DNA from: FEN-1279 sp964400285
GTDB lineage: Bacteria > Bacteroidota > Ignavibacteria > Tepidaquicellales > Tepidaquicellaceae
Direction of reading: 5' to 3'
Length of the DNA stretch: 64,000 bases
NCBI GenBank assembly: GCA_964400285.1
Contig: CAYNTK010000001.1
Coordinates: forward strand, 186,001-250,000
In this document: one piece after another, positions 1-8,270 of the stretch
How positions within the stretch are numbered: position 1 is the first letter of the stretch
How the letters are laid out: each line of letters starts with the position of its first letter
Made by a program: the position numbers and the translations under genes
Notes under the pieces: generated by a model
Told to the model about the DNA's origin: nothing
Databases searched by the model: none
What the model saw: the letters and a program-made list of their open reading frames with translations, nothing else

Positions 1-2
1 AA

Positions 3-527
3 ACTCACTCATTGCCTTTTGAAAATGAAACATTCGATATTGCAATAATAGATTCTGTTATAGAGCATATCGTTGATGAAAGAGGTAAGTATATCAGAGA
101 GGTTTTTAGAATTCTGAAAAAAAATGGATTATTAGTAATAACAGGAACACCGAATTTATTATATCCTAAAGATTATCATACTACAAATCTTTATTTTATA
201 CCTTGGCTTTCAAGTAAATTAGCTTATAAATATGCAATTAAAAGAAATAGATGGAAAGAATGTGAAGATCTTGATTATGCTGGTAGAAAAGGAGCTACTT
301 ATTGGCAAATAAAAAAATGGTTAAGAGGATTCTCATATGTAGTGCTAAACGAAAAACCAGGTTTTACAAGTTTATATCTAAAATCAAGTAATAGAATAAA
401 TTCATTAAAAAGAAAACTTTTATTTAAACCCTATATGTTCATTGAGTATTTATTTGGATTTGTTTTTAGAACACCAATTACAGCTATAATGCCATATATA
501 AATCATTTATTTATTAGGAAAAATTAA
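3..527 (+). CDS. Class I SAM-dependent methyltransferase, C-terminal part (5' end outside window)
   Basis: The frame is open to the left edge of the window, so this is the end of a longer gene. The first visible residues contain LPFENETFDIAIIDSVIEHI, the motif II/III region of Methyltransf_11-type enzymes (acidic FD, then an EH pair). The glycine-rich SAM loop must lie upstream, outside the window. A phrase typical of the family, RILKKNGLLVITGTPN, follows. The basic, aromatic C-terminus has no recognised domain. The gene ends 3 bp before an asparagine synthase gene and heads a run of polysaccharide genes, so modification of a surface glycan or its lipid carrier is inferred. The substrate cannot be read from the sequence. 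Confidence 0.75.
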   Translation, partial: THSLPFENETFDIAIIDSVIEHIVDERGKYIREVFRILKKNGLLVITGTPNLLYPKDYHTTNLYFIPWLSSKLAYKYAIKRNRWKECEDLDYAGRKGATYWQIKKWLRGFSYVVLNEKPGFTSLYLKSSNRINSLKRKLLFKPYMFIEYLFGFVFRTPITAIMPYINHLFIRKN

Positions 528-530
528 TTA

Positions 531-2363
531 ATGTGCGGAATTTGTGGGATATTGAATTTTAATGGAATGCCAGTCCAAGAAAATTCAATTAGAAAGATGA
601 TGAATTTGTTAAAACATCGTGGTCCTGATGATGAAGGTATATATATAAACAAAAATGTTGGATTTGGTTTTGTAAGATTGAGTATAATAGACTTATCTAA
701 AGCTTCTAATCAGCCGATTTATGATGATACAGGAAGATATGTTTTGCTCTTCAACGGAGAGATTTATAACTATATTGAGATTAAGCAAGAATTAATATCA
801 AAGGGGTATCAGTTAAAAACAAAGGGTGATGCAGAAGTATTATTGTACTCTTATATTGAATGGGGAAAGAATTGTATGAATAAATTTAATGGAATGTTTT
901 CTTTTATAATTTGGGATACAATAGAGAAAAGGTTCTTTGCAGTACGCGATAGATATGGAATTAAACCTTTTTATTATTTTATAGATAAGGATTCATTTAT
1001 TTTTGCATCAGAAATAAATGCAATCTTAAAAGTAATGGATAATTCAGTAAAACAAAATGATGATGCAATTTTTGATTATTTAGTATTTAATAGAACTGAC
1101 CATACTGATGATACTTTTTTTAAAAAAATAAAAAAACTTCAGCACGGGCATTGTATTGAAATAGAAAATAAAAATTTTAAAAAATTTAGATGGTATAATT
1201 TAGCAGATAATCTTGGAGAACCATTTAAAAATTCTGAGGAGTTTTATGAATTATTAAGTTCATCTATTGGATTAAGATTACGCAGTGATGTACCTGTCGG
1301 TGTTTGTTTGAGCGGTGGTTTAGATTCTTCTTCGATTGTATCAATTCTTTTAAAGGATTTTAATAAAAATGATGTAAAGACATTTTCTGCTATATATGAA
1401 AAAGAAGGCCATAGATATGATGAATCAGAATATATATATGAATACAAAAATACTTTAAGAAATATGTATTTCATTTCTCCAAATGCTGAATCACTCTTAA
1501 ATGATATTGATGTTTTTGTAGTTGCTCATAATGAACCTGTTACCTCTACTTCTCATTATGCACAATTTAAACTTATGGAATTGGCAAAAAAAAATGTATT
1601 AGTTACTCTTGATGGTCAAGGAGCAGATGAGTTGCTGGCCGGTTATCATTATTTTTTTGGAATTTATTTCAAAGAATTATTTACAAAATTAAAGTTTATT
1701 AAACTATCGTCTGAAATCTTTAATTATTCATATAAACATAAAAATATATATGGATTAAAAACATTTTTATTTTTTTTGCTACCTTCTTTTCTTAAAATAA
1801 AACTTAGAGCTATAGAAAAAGGATATTTGAACAATTCATTTTATAAGAAATATTCTAATGACAATTTAGTAGTTGATAATATATATAATTCAAAAAGTAT
1901 TTTTGAATCATTGATAAATCATTTTGAATTTAAACTTGAACATTTATTGAAGTGGGAAGATAGAAATTCAATGTGGTTTTCTATAGAAGCGCGTTTGCCA
2001 TTTTTAGATTATAGGTTGGTTGAAAGGACGTTATCTATGGATTCGACATCAAAGATTCGAAATGGTATGACGAAATATTTTTTACGAGATGCAATGAAAA
2101 ATGTTTTGCCAGAAAAAATAAGAGAACGCAGAGATAAAATCGGGTTTAATACACCTGAAGATGATTGGTTTAGGACACCCTTATTTATAGAATTTATAAA
2201 TAAAATATTAAATTCAAAATCATTTGCAGATAGAGATTATATAAATGTACCGAAAGCAAAAGAATTATTTTATAATCATATAAGTAAGAAGGTTAATATT
2301 TCAAGAGATATTTGGAAATGGATTAATTTAGAACTCTGGTTTAGGGAGTTTATTGATAAATAA
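531..2363 (+). CDS. asnB: Asparagine synthase (glutamine-hydrolysing) / glycan amidotransferase
   Basis: 610 residues, the usual AsnB length. The protein starts MCGICGI, giving the N-terminal nucleophile Cys2 of a class II glutamine amidotransferase after Met removal. The N-terminal half carries LKHRGPDDEG and LLFNGEIYNY, which line the glutaminase pocket. The synthetase domain has the ATP pyrophosphatase loop LSGGLDSSS near residues 258-266 and DGQGADELLAGY later. Known activity is ATP-dependent transfer of glutamine ammonia to aspartate. AsnB paralogues inside polysaccharide clusters are common and may instead amidate a sugar acid or lipid-linked glycan. Its position between a methyltransferase and a deacetylase favours that second role, but this is inference. 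The next gene begins immediately after the stop codon. Confidence 0.9.
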   Translation: MCGICGILNFNGMPVQENSIRKMMNLLKHRGPDDEGIYINKNVGFGFVRLSIIDLSKASNQPIYDDTGRYVLLFNGEIYNYIEIKQELISKGYQLKTKGDAEVLLYSYIEWGKNCMNKFNGMFSFIIWDTIEKRFFAVRDRYGIKPFYYFIDKDSFIFASEINAILKVMDNSVKQNDDAIFDYLVFNRTDHTDDTFFKKIKKLQHGHCIEIENKNFKKFRWYNLADNLGEPFKNSEEFYELLSSSIGLRLRSDVPVGVCLSGGLDSSSIVSILLKDFNKNDVKTFSAIYEKEGHRYDESEYIYEYKNTLRNMYFISPNAESLLNDIDVFVVAHNEPVTSTSHYAQFKLMELAKKNVLVTLDGQGADELLAGYHYFFGIYFKELFTKLKFIKLSSEIFNYSYKHKNIYGLKTFLFFLLPSFLKIKLRAIEKGYLNNSFYKKYSNDNLVVDNIYNSKSIFESLINHFEFKLEHLLKWEDRNSMWFSIEARLPFLDYRLVERTLSMDSTSKIRNGMTKYFLRDAMKNVLPEKIRERRDKIGFNTPEDDWFRTPLFIEFINKILNSKSFADRDYINVPKAKELFYNHISKKVNISRDIWKWINLELWFREFIDK

Positions 2364-3116
2364 GTGAAAAAAGATTTTACAATTAAAATACTAAAAGAGT
2401 TGTTAAATGAACTCAAAAAGAGGAATTATGAATTTATTACATTTCTTGATTCATTGAATTGCAAAAAGGATAGGTATGTCATACTAAGGCATGATATTGA
2501 TAAACTTACAAAAAGCACATTAAAAATTGCCGAAATAGAAAATGAATTTGGAATAAAAGGAACATATTATTTTAGAGCATTAAAATGTAGTTTTAATATT
2601 GAGATTATAAAAAAAGTTGTTTCTCTTGGCCATGAAGTTGGATATCATTATGAAGATTTGGCGATTGCTAAAGGCGATTACGAAAAAGCAATTGAAATCT
2701 TTAAACGAAATCTTGAAATGTTTAGAAAGTATTATCCTGTCCAAACGATTTGTATGCACGGAAATCCACTATCAAGATGGGATAATAGATTATTATGGCA
2801 AAGGTATGATTACAAGAATTTCGGTATTATTGGTGAACCATATTTTAATGTTGACTTTAATGAAGTTTTTTATTTAACAGATACTGGGAGACGTTGGGAT
2901 GGTATAGGAAGTGTTAGAGATAAAGTTAACAATAAGATTAAAAATAAATATAAAACTACAGAGGATATAATTATAGATATTAGAAAGGATATTTTTCCAA
3001 ATAAAACTTTATTCACAATACATCCGCAAAGGTGGACAGATGATTCAATTATTTGGATAATAGAGTTAATTCGTCAATTCATAAAAAATAAAATAAAAAG
3101 ATATTTGACAAATTAA
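2364..3116 (+). CDS. Polysaccharide deacetylase family protein
   Basis: 250 residues, starting with GTG directly after the asnB stop, so translation is probably coupled. NodB-type motifs are visible: RHDIDK early (metal-binding Asp), HEVGYHYEDL (the two-histidine motif), ICMHGNP in the middle, and LFTIHPQRW near the end, corresponding to the last NodB motif. There is no signal peptide, so a cytoplasmic or lipid-linked substrate is more likely than peptidoglycan. Family members remove N- or O-acetyl groups from sugars using a metal ion. In this context it probably tailors the repeat unit of the exopolysaccharide made by the cluster. Confidence 0.8.
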   Translation: MKKDFTIKILKELLNELKKRNYEFITFLDSLNCKKDRYVILRHDIDKLTKSTLKIAEIENEFGIKGTYYFRALKCSFNIEIIKKVVSLGHEVGYHYEDLAIAKGDYEKAIEIFKRNLEMFRKYYPVQTICMHGNPLSRWDNRLLWQRYDYKNFGIIGEPYFNVDFNEVFYLTDTGRRWDGIGSVRDKVNNKIKNKYKTTEDIIIDIRKDIFPNKTLFTIHPQRWTDDSIIWIIELIRQFIKNKIKRYLTN

Positions 3117-3119
3117 TAA

Positions 3120-4151
3120 ATGAATTTTAAAATAATATCAGATTATAATTTAATTAATTTAGTTGAATGGGAAAATTTTGTCAAAAATCATCCAAATGGA
3201 AATATTTTCCAAACACCTGATATGTATAATGTATTTAAATCTAATAAATTTTATGAACCATTAATATTAATATGTTTAGATAAAGATGAAGAAATTGTTG
3301 GGTTAATGTTATCTGTTATCCAAAAAGAATATAGAGGAATTTTGGGAAAATTATCTTCACGCTCAATTGTTTACGGAGGACCATTAATAAAAGATAATAA
3401 TACTGAAATATTTGATATATTATTTAAAGAGTATAATAAAATAATTAGTAGAAAAGCAATATATACACAAATTAGAAATCTTTGTGATGTTGAATATTTT
3501 AAAGAGAAGTTTGAATCAATTGGTTATATTTTTAAAAATCATCTTAACATTTTAATTGATTTAACAAAAAGTGAAAATACTATTTGGAAAGAGATTTATT
3601 CGAGGCGTAGAAGCCAAATTAATAAATCAGAAAAACATGGTGTTGTAATCAGAATTTTTGATGAAGTTGATTTAGTAGATGATAGTTATAATATTCTTAA
3701 AAATGTTTATAAAAGAGCAAAACTTCCTTTGGCAAAAAAGGAGTTTTTTTTATCGGCATATAATATATTAGGTAAAAATGGAAATTTAAGATTTTTTGGG
3801 GCTTTTTATCAAAAAAAGTTAATAGGTGTAATGTATTTATTATGTTATAAAGAGAGAACATATGAATGGTATATTGGCAGCTACAATGAATATTTGAAAA
3901 TTCACCCTAATGATTTGATAATTTGGGAAATCTTGAAATGGAGTAAAAATAACGGGTTTAAAATTTTTGATTTTGGAGGTGCAGGAAATCCGGATAAAAA
4001 ATATGGTGTTAGAGATTATAAAAAAAAATTCGGAGGTGAAATGATTAATTATGGACGCTATGAAAAGATACATAATCGTTTTCTAATGTCCATTTCAATT
4101 ATTGGCTTTAGAATATGGCAATTTTTAAAATTTGGATTTAGAAAAAATTGA
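3120..4151 (+). CDS. FemAB/GNAT-like peptidyl- or acyl-transferase
   Basis: 343 residues. The N-terminal half resembles the first half of FemAB-type GNAT-fold proteins. The central RRRSQINKSEKHGVVIR stretch and the C-terminal KIFDFGGAGNPDKKYGVRDYKKKFGGE stretch are characteristic of the FemAB/BioF2-like acetyltransferase group found in polysaccharide loci. Such enzymes transfer an aminoacyl or acyl group to a sugar or lipid-linked precursor. No signal peptide is visible and the C-terminus is basic and hydrophobic, suggesting a peripheral inner-membrane location. The stop codon overlaps the TTG start of the next gene by four bases. The donor and acceptor are not predictable from the sequence. 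Confidence 0.75.
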   Translation: MNFKIISDYNLINLVEWENFVKNHPNGNIFQTPDMYNVFKSNKFYEPLILICLDKDEEIVGLMLSVIQKEYRGILGKLSSRSIVYGGPLIKDNNTEIFDILFKEYNKIISRKAIYTQIRNLCDVEYFKEKFESIGYIFKNHLNILIDLTKSENTIWKEIYSRRRSQINKSEKHGVVIRIFDEVDLVDDSYNILKNVYKRAKLPLAKKEFFLSAYNILGKNGNLRFFGAFYQKKLIGVMYLLCYKERTYEWYIGSYNEYLKIHPNDLIIWEILKWSKNNGFKIFDFGGAGNPDKKYGVRDYKKKFGGEMINYGRYEKIHNRFLMSISIIGFRIWQFLKFGFRKN

Positions 4152-5176
4152 AAGTACTATTTGCTATTAGCCATCCTTCTCATGCAAATTTTTTTAAAGA
4201 AGCTGTAAAAATATTACGTGATGAAGGTTTTAATATATTAATAACTATATTAGATAGAGGGAGTTTAATTCAGATTGTAGATAAAGAATATTTTGGTATT
4301 GATAAATATGTAGCAGGAAGACATAAGGGTAATAAATTCTCAATAATATTCAGTGTAAATATTTTGAGGTTTTTAAAGCTATTGAAATATTGTTTTGTAA
4401 ATGAAATAGATATTGGTTTAAGTGTTGGAAGCTTTACACTTGGAAGTGCGTTCAAGTTATTATTTAAACCAAATATTCAATTTGATGATGATCCTGAAAG
4501 AGGTTTTAATACTTTCCTTGAAAAAATTACAAGTTCATTTTTGTATTATCCACCTATAATAAAGCAAACAAAGAAAGTAAAAACTTTTAATGCACTAAAA
4601 GAATGGGCTTATTTATCACCTAAATATTTTAATCCTGATTTAAGCATTCTTGATGAATATGGTTTAAAACCAAAAGAATATTTTTTATTAAGAGAAATTA
4701 GTACCGGTTCACTTAATTATATCAAACAAAATCCTAATATTATTTTAAGTTTTGCTAATAAATTTACAAATAATTATAAAATTGTTCTTTCTCTAGAAGA
4801 TAAATCTAATTTTAATAAATATCCTGACAATTGGATAATTTTAAAAGAACCTGTACTTGATTTCTATAGCTTAGTATATTACAGCAGATTGGTGATATCT
4901 TCTGGTGATAGTGTTGCAAGAGAAAGTGCATTATTAGGTATTCCAAGTATTTATTGTGGTAGTAGATTAATGAAAGCAAATGATATATTAATAAGAAAAG
5001 GAATATTATTTCATTGTAAGCCTGACGAAGTGTTATTTATAGTAAATAAAATTATCAATAATGAAATTAATTTTGTAGATCAAAATAAATTTAGAGATGA
5101 ATTATTAAAAGAATGGGATGATGTAACAGAACTAATTGTAAATATTGTAAAGGAATATAATAAAATATTTGAATAA
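4148..5176 (+). CDS. DUF354 family protein (GT-B-like), copy 1
   Basis: 342 residues, starting at a TTG that overlaps the previous stop. Signs of the family are the N-terminal VLFAISHPSHANFFKEAVK (compare GHPAHVH in the second copy at 6012), DDDPERG, and the C-terminal ISSGDSVARESALLGIPSIYCGSR, which resembles the nucleotide-sugar site of UDP-GlcNAc 2-epimerase and GT-B glycosyltransferases. DUF354 proteins are common in archaeal and bacterial surface-glycan loci but their reaction is not established. A role in nucleotide-sugar or glycan processing is inferred. The 3' end overlaps the next gene by 8 bp. Confidence 0.75.
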   Translation: MKVLFAISHPSHANFFKEAVKILRDEGFNILITILDRGSLIQIVDKEYFGIDKYVAGRHKGNKFSIIFSVNILRFLKLLKYCFVNEIDIGLSVGSFTLGSAFKLLFKPNIQFDDDPERGFNTFLEKITSSFLYYPPIIKQTKKVKTFNALKEWAYLSPKYFNPDLSILDEYGLKPKEYFLLREISTGSLNYIKQNPNIILSFANKFTNNYKIVLSLEDKSNFNKYPDNWIILKEPVLDFYSLVYYSRLVISSGDSVARESALLGIPSIYCGSRLMKANDILIRKGILFHCKPDEVLFIVNKIINNEINFVDQNKFRDELLKEWDDVTELIVNIVKEYNKIFE

Positions 5177-6005
5177 GCTAACATTAAATACTAAAGATAG
5201 AATATATCCAAATACAAAAAATTACTATCAAAAAGTTTTTTTTCGGATATTATTTGGTAGAAAGTTATTTAAATTTTTTAAAGTTTTAAAAATTGTATTT
5301 TTTTATAAAATTGGGAAAAGTTTTGAAATTAGTGATTTCTTGGGAAAAATAATAAAAAATGACTATGTAATATTTGATATTGGTGCTAATCTCGGTCAAT
5401 ATGCTTTAAGATTTTCAAAAATGTTGAAAAGAGGTGGTAATGTAATAAGCATTGAGCCGGTTTATGAGAATTATTTATATCTGAATAAAATAAAAAAATT
5501 TTTTAAATTAAATAATTTAGTATGTTGTAATTATGCCATTAGTGATACTATACAAGAGGGAATATTAAACATTCCAATTATAAATTACGATATTGAATTA
5601 GATACAAGAGCGACAATTGATTTTGATAATTATTATTTTAATTATGATAAATATAGTAAACAGAAAGTAGAGATAATTACTTTACAGGCATTATTTGAAA
5701 TATTAAAACTTAATCGTCTTGATATAGTAAAATCAGATACCGAAGGAAACGATAGTAAAGTCATATTAGGTTCGTTAGAATTAATAAGGAAGTTTAAACC
5801 AATTATTTTAGTTGAAGAATCACATAAAGCAAATTGGTTGATTCAGGTTTATAATTTAGGTTATTTACCTTTTTATGTTATTAAAAGATATTTTCTTATT
5901 GATGCATTTAAATGTGCAGAATACACTAAGAATGTAAAATATGATTTAGTTGTTTTAATACATAAGACAAAATTAAATGACTTTGAAAAAATTATTTTAA
6001 GTTAA
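5169..6005 (+). CDS. FkbM family methyltransferase
   Basis: 278 residues, TTG start overlapping the preceding gene. The SAM-binding motif I appears as VIFDIGANLGQYALRFSK, followed by an acidic motif II in ISIEPVYENYLYL. Later SDTEGNDSKVILG matches the KIDvEGxExxVLxG block typical of FkbM methyltransferases. A basic, aromatic stretch of about 60 residues precedes the fold and may contact the membrane. FkbM enzymes O-methylate sugars or polyketides, and here a cluster glycan is the probable substrate. It is sandwiched between two DUF354 genes. Confidence 0.82.
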   Translation: MNKLTLNTKDRIYPNTKNYYQKVFFRILFGRKLFKFFKVLKIVFFYKIGKSFEISDFLGKIIKNDYVIFDIGANLGQYALRFSKMLKRGGNVISIEPVYENYLYLNKIKKFFKLNNLVCCNYAISDTIQEGILNIPIINYDIELDTRATIDFDNYYFNYDKYSKQKVEIITLQALFEILKLNRLDIVKSDTEGNDSKVILGSLELIRKFKPIILVEESHKANWLIQVYNLGYLPFYVIKRYFLIDAFKCAEYTKNVKYDLVVLIHKTKLNDFEKIILS

Positions 6006-6011
6006 TTTGTT

Positions 6012-7073
6012 TTGAATATATTAATTGATATTGGTCATCCAGCACATGTTCATCTCCTTAAGCATTTCATTTGGGATATGAGTAAAATTGGACATAAAAT
6101 AATTGTGACAGTTAGGGATATCCCTGATGCGATAAATCTTCTTAAAAAATATAAAATTAATTACATTCTGTTTGGTAGTAAGTCTTATTCATTAATTGGA
6201 AAAGTATTTAAACAATTAAGGTATGATAAATTTTTATTAGATCTGGTAAAAAAATATGATATAGAGATTGGAATGGGGACATCTTTAACGGTTGCTCAAG
6301 TATCTAAAATTTCTAAAATGAAATCTTTTATACTCGACGATGATGACTCAGCAGTGCAACCTTTATTTAAGAAATTTGTTCATCCGTGTTCAGATTATCT
6401 TGTTTCACCTGATGTCTTAAGATTTGAGCGTAAAGAGAAAAATCATATTACTTATGCTGGATATCATGAATTAGCATATTTACATCCTAATAGGTTTTCT
6501 CCTGATAAATCTGTCCTCGAAGAATCTGGTATTACATACGGAGAAGATTTTTTTGTTTTAAGGTTCAATGCTTTTAAAGCTCATCATGATTTTGGAATTA
6601 AAGGTATTTCTAAAGAAAATAAGAGAAAATTAATAAATTTATTAAAAGAAAGGGGTAAAATATTAATAACGACGGAAAAAGATATCGATCCAGAATTTGA
6701 AGATTTTCAAATTAAGATATCTCCAGATAAAATTCATTCATTGATTTATTACTCAAAAATGTTCATTGGTGATAGTCAAACTATGACTTCTGAAGCGGCT
6801 GTTTTAGGTGTACCGTCATTTCGCTGTAATTCGTTTGCAGGTAGAATTTCTTATTTAAATGAAGAAGAATACAAATATGGATTAACTTTTGGTTTTAAAA
6901 CAAATGAATTTGATTTTATGATAAGGATTATTAAACAATATTTAGATAATAGTAATTTGAAGGAAGTATGGAAAAGAAAAAGGGAGAGATTACTTTCAGA
7001 AAAAATCGATGTAACTTCATTCTTTGTAAATCTAATTAATAATTATCCTGATAGTGTAAAAAATTGTAAATAA
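6012..7073 (+). CDS. DUF354 family protein (GT-B-like), copy 2
   Basis: 353 residues with a TTG start. It opens MNILIDIGHPAHVHLLKHF, the textbook DUF354 N-terminus, and contains SFILDDDDSAVQPL, TYAGYHELAYLHP and GDSQTMTSEAAVLGVPSFR. The last is the predicted nucleotide-sugar pocket of this GT-B-like family. It shares the family order of motifs with the copy at 4148 but is clearly diverged, so the two probably act at separate steps rather than being a recent duplication. The reaction is unknown; association with glycan loci is the only functional clue. A 115-bp AT-rich gap follows, after which the polysaccharide genes resume. Confidence 0.78.
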   Translation: MNILIDIGHPAHVHLLKHFIWDMSKIGHKIIVTVRDIPDAINLLKKYKINYILFGSKSYSLIGKVFKQLRYDKFLLDLVKKYDIEIGMGTSLTVAQVSKISKMKSFILDDDDSAVQPLFKKFVHPCSDYLVSPDVLRFERKEKNHITYAGYHELAYLHPNRFSPDKSVLEESGITYGEDFFVLRFNAFKAHHDFGIKGISKENKRKLINLLKERGKILITTEKDIDPEFEDFQIKISPDKIHSLIYYSKMFIGDSQTMTSEAAVLGVPSFRCNSFAGRISYLNEEEYKYGLTFGFKTNEFDFMIRIIKQYLDNSNLKEVWKRKRERLLSEKIDVTSFFVNLINNYPDSVKNCK

Positions 7074-7188
7074 TTGTAAATTACTAATGAAATTCATATT
7101 TTTTTGCAAACAATTTTAGTATTTTTTAAAGTACGGGGAAACTTATTATGATTCAATTTGTTAATTAAAATGAAAGGTATAGGAAATA

Positions 7189-8256
7189 ATGTTTAAAAAT
7201 TTATTTATCGAAAATAAAGTTTCACCCAAGTTTAATCCTTGTGAAATTATTGATAAGGAGTTGGTTTATTACTTTTCTAAATTTATTAATCCTTTTGAAT
7301 CAGATACAAAAATTTTAGACACTTCTACAATATTTAATATCGAATCTATAATACCACCAGTAAAAAACATTGTAAATCTTAGAAAAATAAATAATATTAA
7401 TTTAGTAAATAAGTTTTTTGAAGCTGTAAATAAAAAGCTACCCTTCAATGGTGTTTTTATTGGCTGTGTTGAATCTTATAAAGAAAGACAAGTAAGAATT
7501 TATAATAGTACTCCAAAGATTTTTTCAAGAATTATTTATTTCATTGATTTTATTATTCATAGAGTTTTACCAAAAATTTCGATAACAAAACCCATTTATA
7601 ACTTATTTTTTAATAATGATAATAAAGCTTTGTCTATGACTGAATCTTTTGGAAGGCTTTATTCATGTGGTTTCGATGTTATTAGTAGTGAAAAAATTAA
7701 AAATTTACTTTACTTTATCTGTAAAAAATCCAGAGAACCTTTTTATGATGATATACCGACAAACGGTATCATATATAAAATGAAAAGACTTGGAAAAGAT
7801 GGGAAAATTATAAATGTTTACAAAATTAGAACAATGAATCCTTATGCAGAGTATTTGCAAAGTTTTTTATATGATAAATATAAACTCAAAGAAAATGGAA
7901 AATTTAAAAATGATTTTAGAATAACATCATGGGGGCGTTTTCTTAGAAAATATTGGATTGATGAAATCCCTATGATTATAAATTTATTTAAAGGAGATAT
8001 AAAATTAGTTGGTGTTAGACCTTTAAGTAAGCAATATTATAGTTTATATTCTAATGATTTGCGAGAACTCAGATTAAAATTTAAGCCGGGTTTATTACCA
8101 CCTTTTTATGCTGACCTTCCAAAATCCTTCGATGAAATTATGGAATCTGAAAAATCGTATCTCGAAGCTTATGAAAAAAATCCTTTTAAGACCGATTTTA
8201 AGTATTTCATTAAGATTATTCTTAATATAATTTTAAGAAAAGCAAGAAGTTCATAA
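7189..8256 (+). CDS. Sugar transferase (monotopic phosphoglycosyl transferase) with split architecture
   Basis: 355 residues, ATG start preceded by an AGGAAA-type ribosome site. The C-terminal catalytic core (about 195-345) has YKMKRLGKDGK, YKIRTM, WIDEIPMIINLFKGD and LVGVRPLS, all hallmarks of PF02397. The catalytic Asp-Glu dyad is D258-E259. Such enzymes move a sugar phosphate from a nucleotide sugar to undecaprenyl phosphate, the first committed step of glycan assembly at the inner membrane. The re-entrant helix that usually abuts the core is replaced by a hydrophobic segment near 111-130 (FIDFIIHRVLPK), separated from the core by about 60 residues. The N-terminal 110 residues look weakly methyltransferase-like. 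Confidence 0.85.
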   Translation: MFKNLFIENKVSPKFNPCEIIDKELVYYFSKFINPFESDTKILDTSTIFNIESIIPPVKNIVNLRKINNINLVNKFFEAVNKKLPFNGVFIGCVESYKERQVRIYNSTPKIFSRIIYFIDFIIHRVLPKISITKPIYNLFFNNDNKALSMTESFGRLYSCGFDVISSEKIKNLLYFICKKSREPFYDDIPTNGIIYKMKRLGKDGKIINVYKIRTMNPYAEYLQSFLYDKYKLKENGKFKNDFRITSWGRFLRKYWIDEIPMIINLFKGDIKLVGVRPLSKQYYSLYSNDLRELRLKFKPGLLPPFYADLPKSFDEIMESEKSYLEAYEKNPFKTDFKYFIKIILNIILRKARSS

Positions 8257-8270
8257 TACCATTATAAAAT

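Noticed and set aside
2617..2877. Second frame inside the deacetylase gene
   Set aside because: It overlaps a gene with complete family motifs and has no recognisable features of its own.
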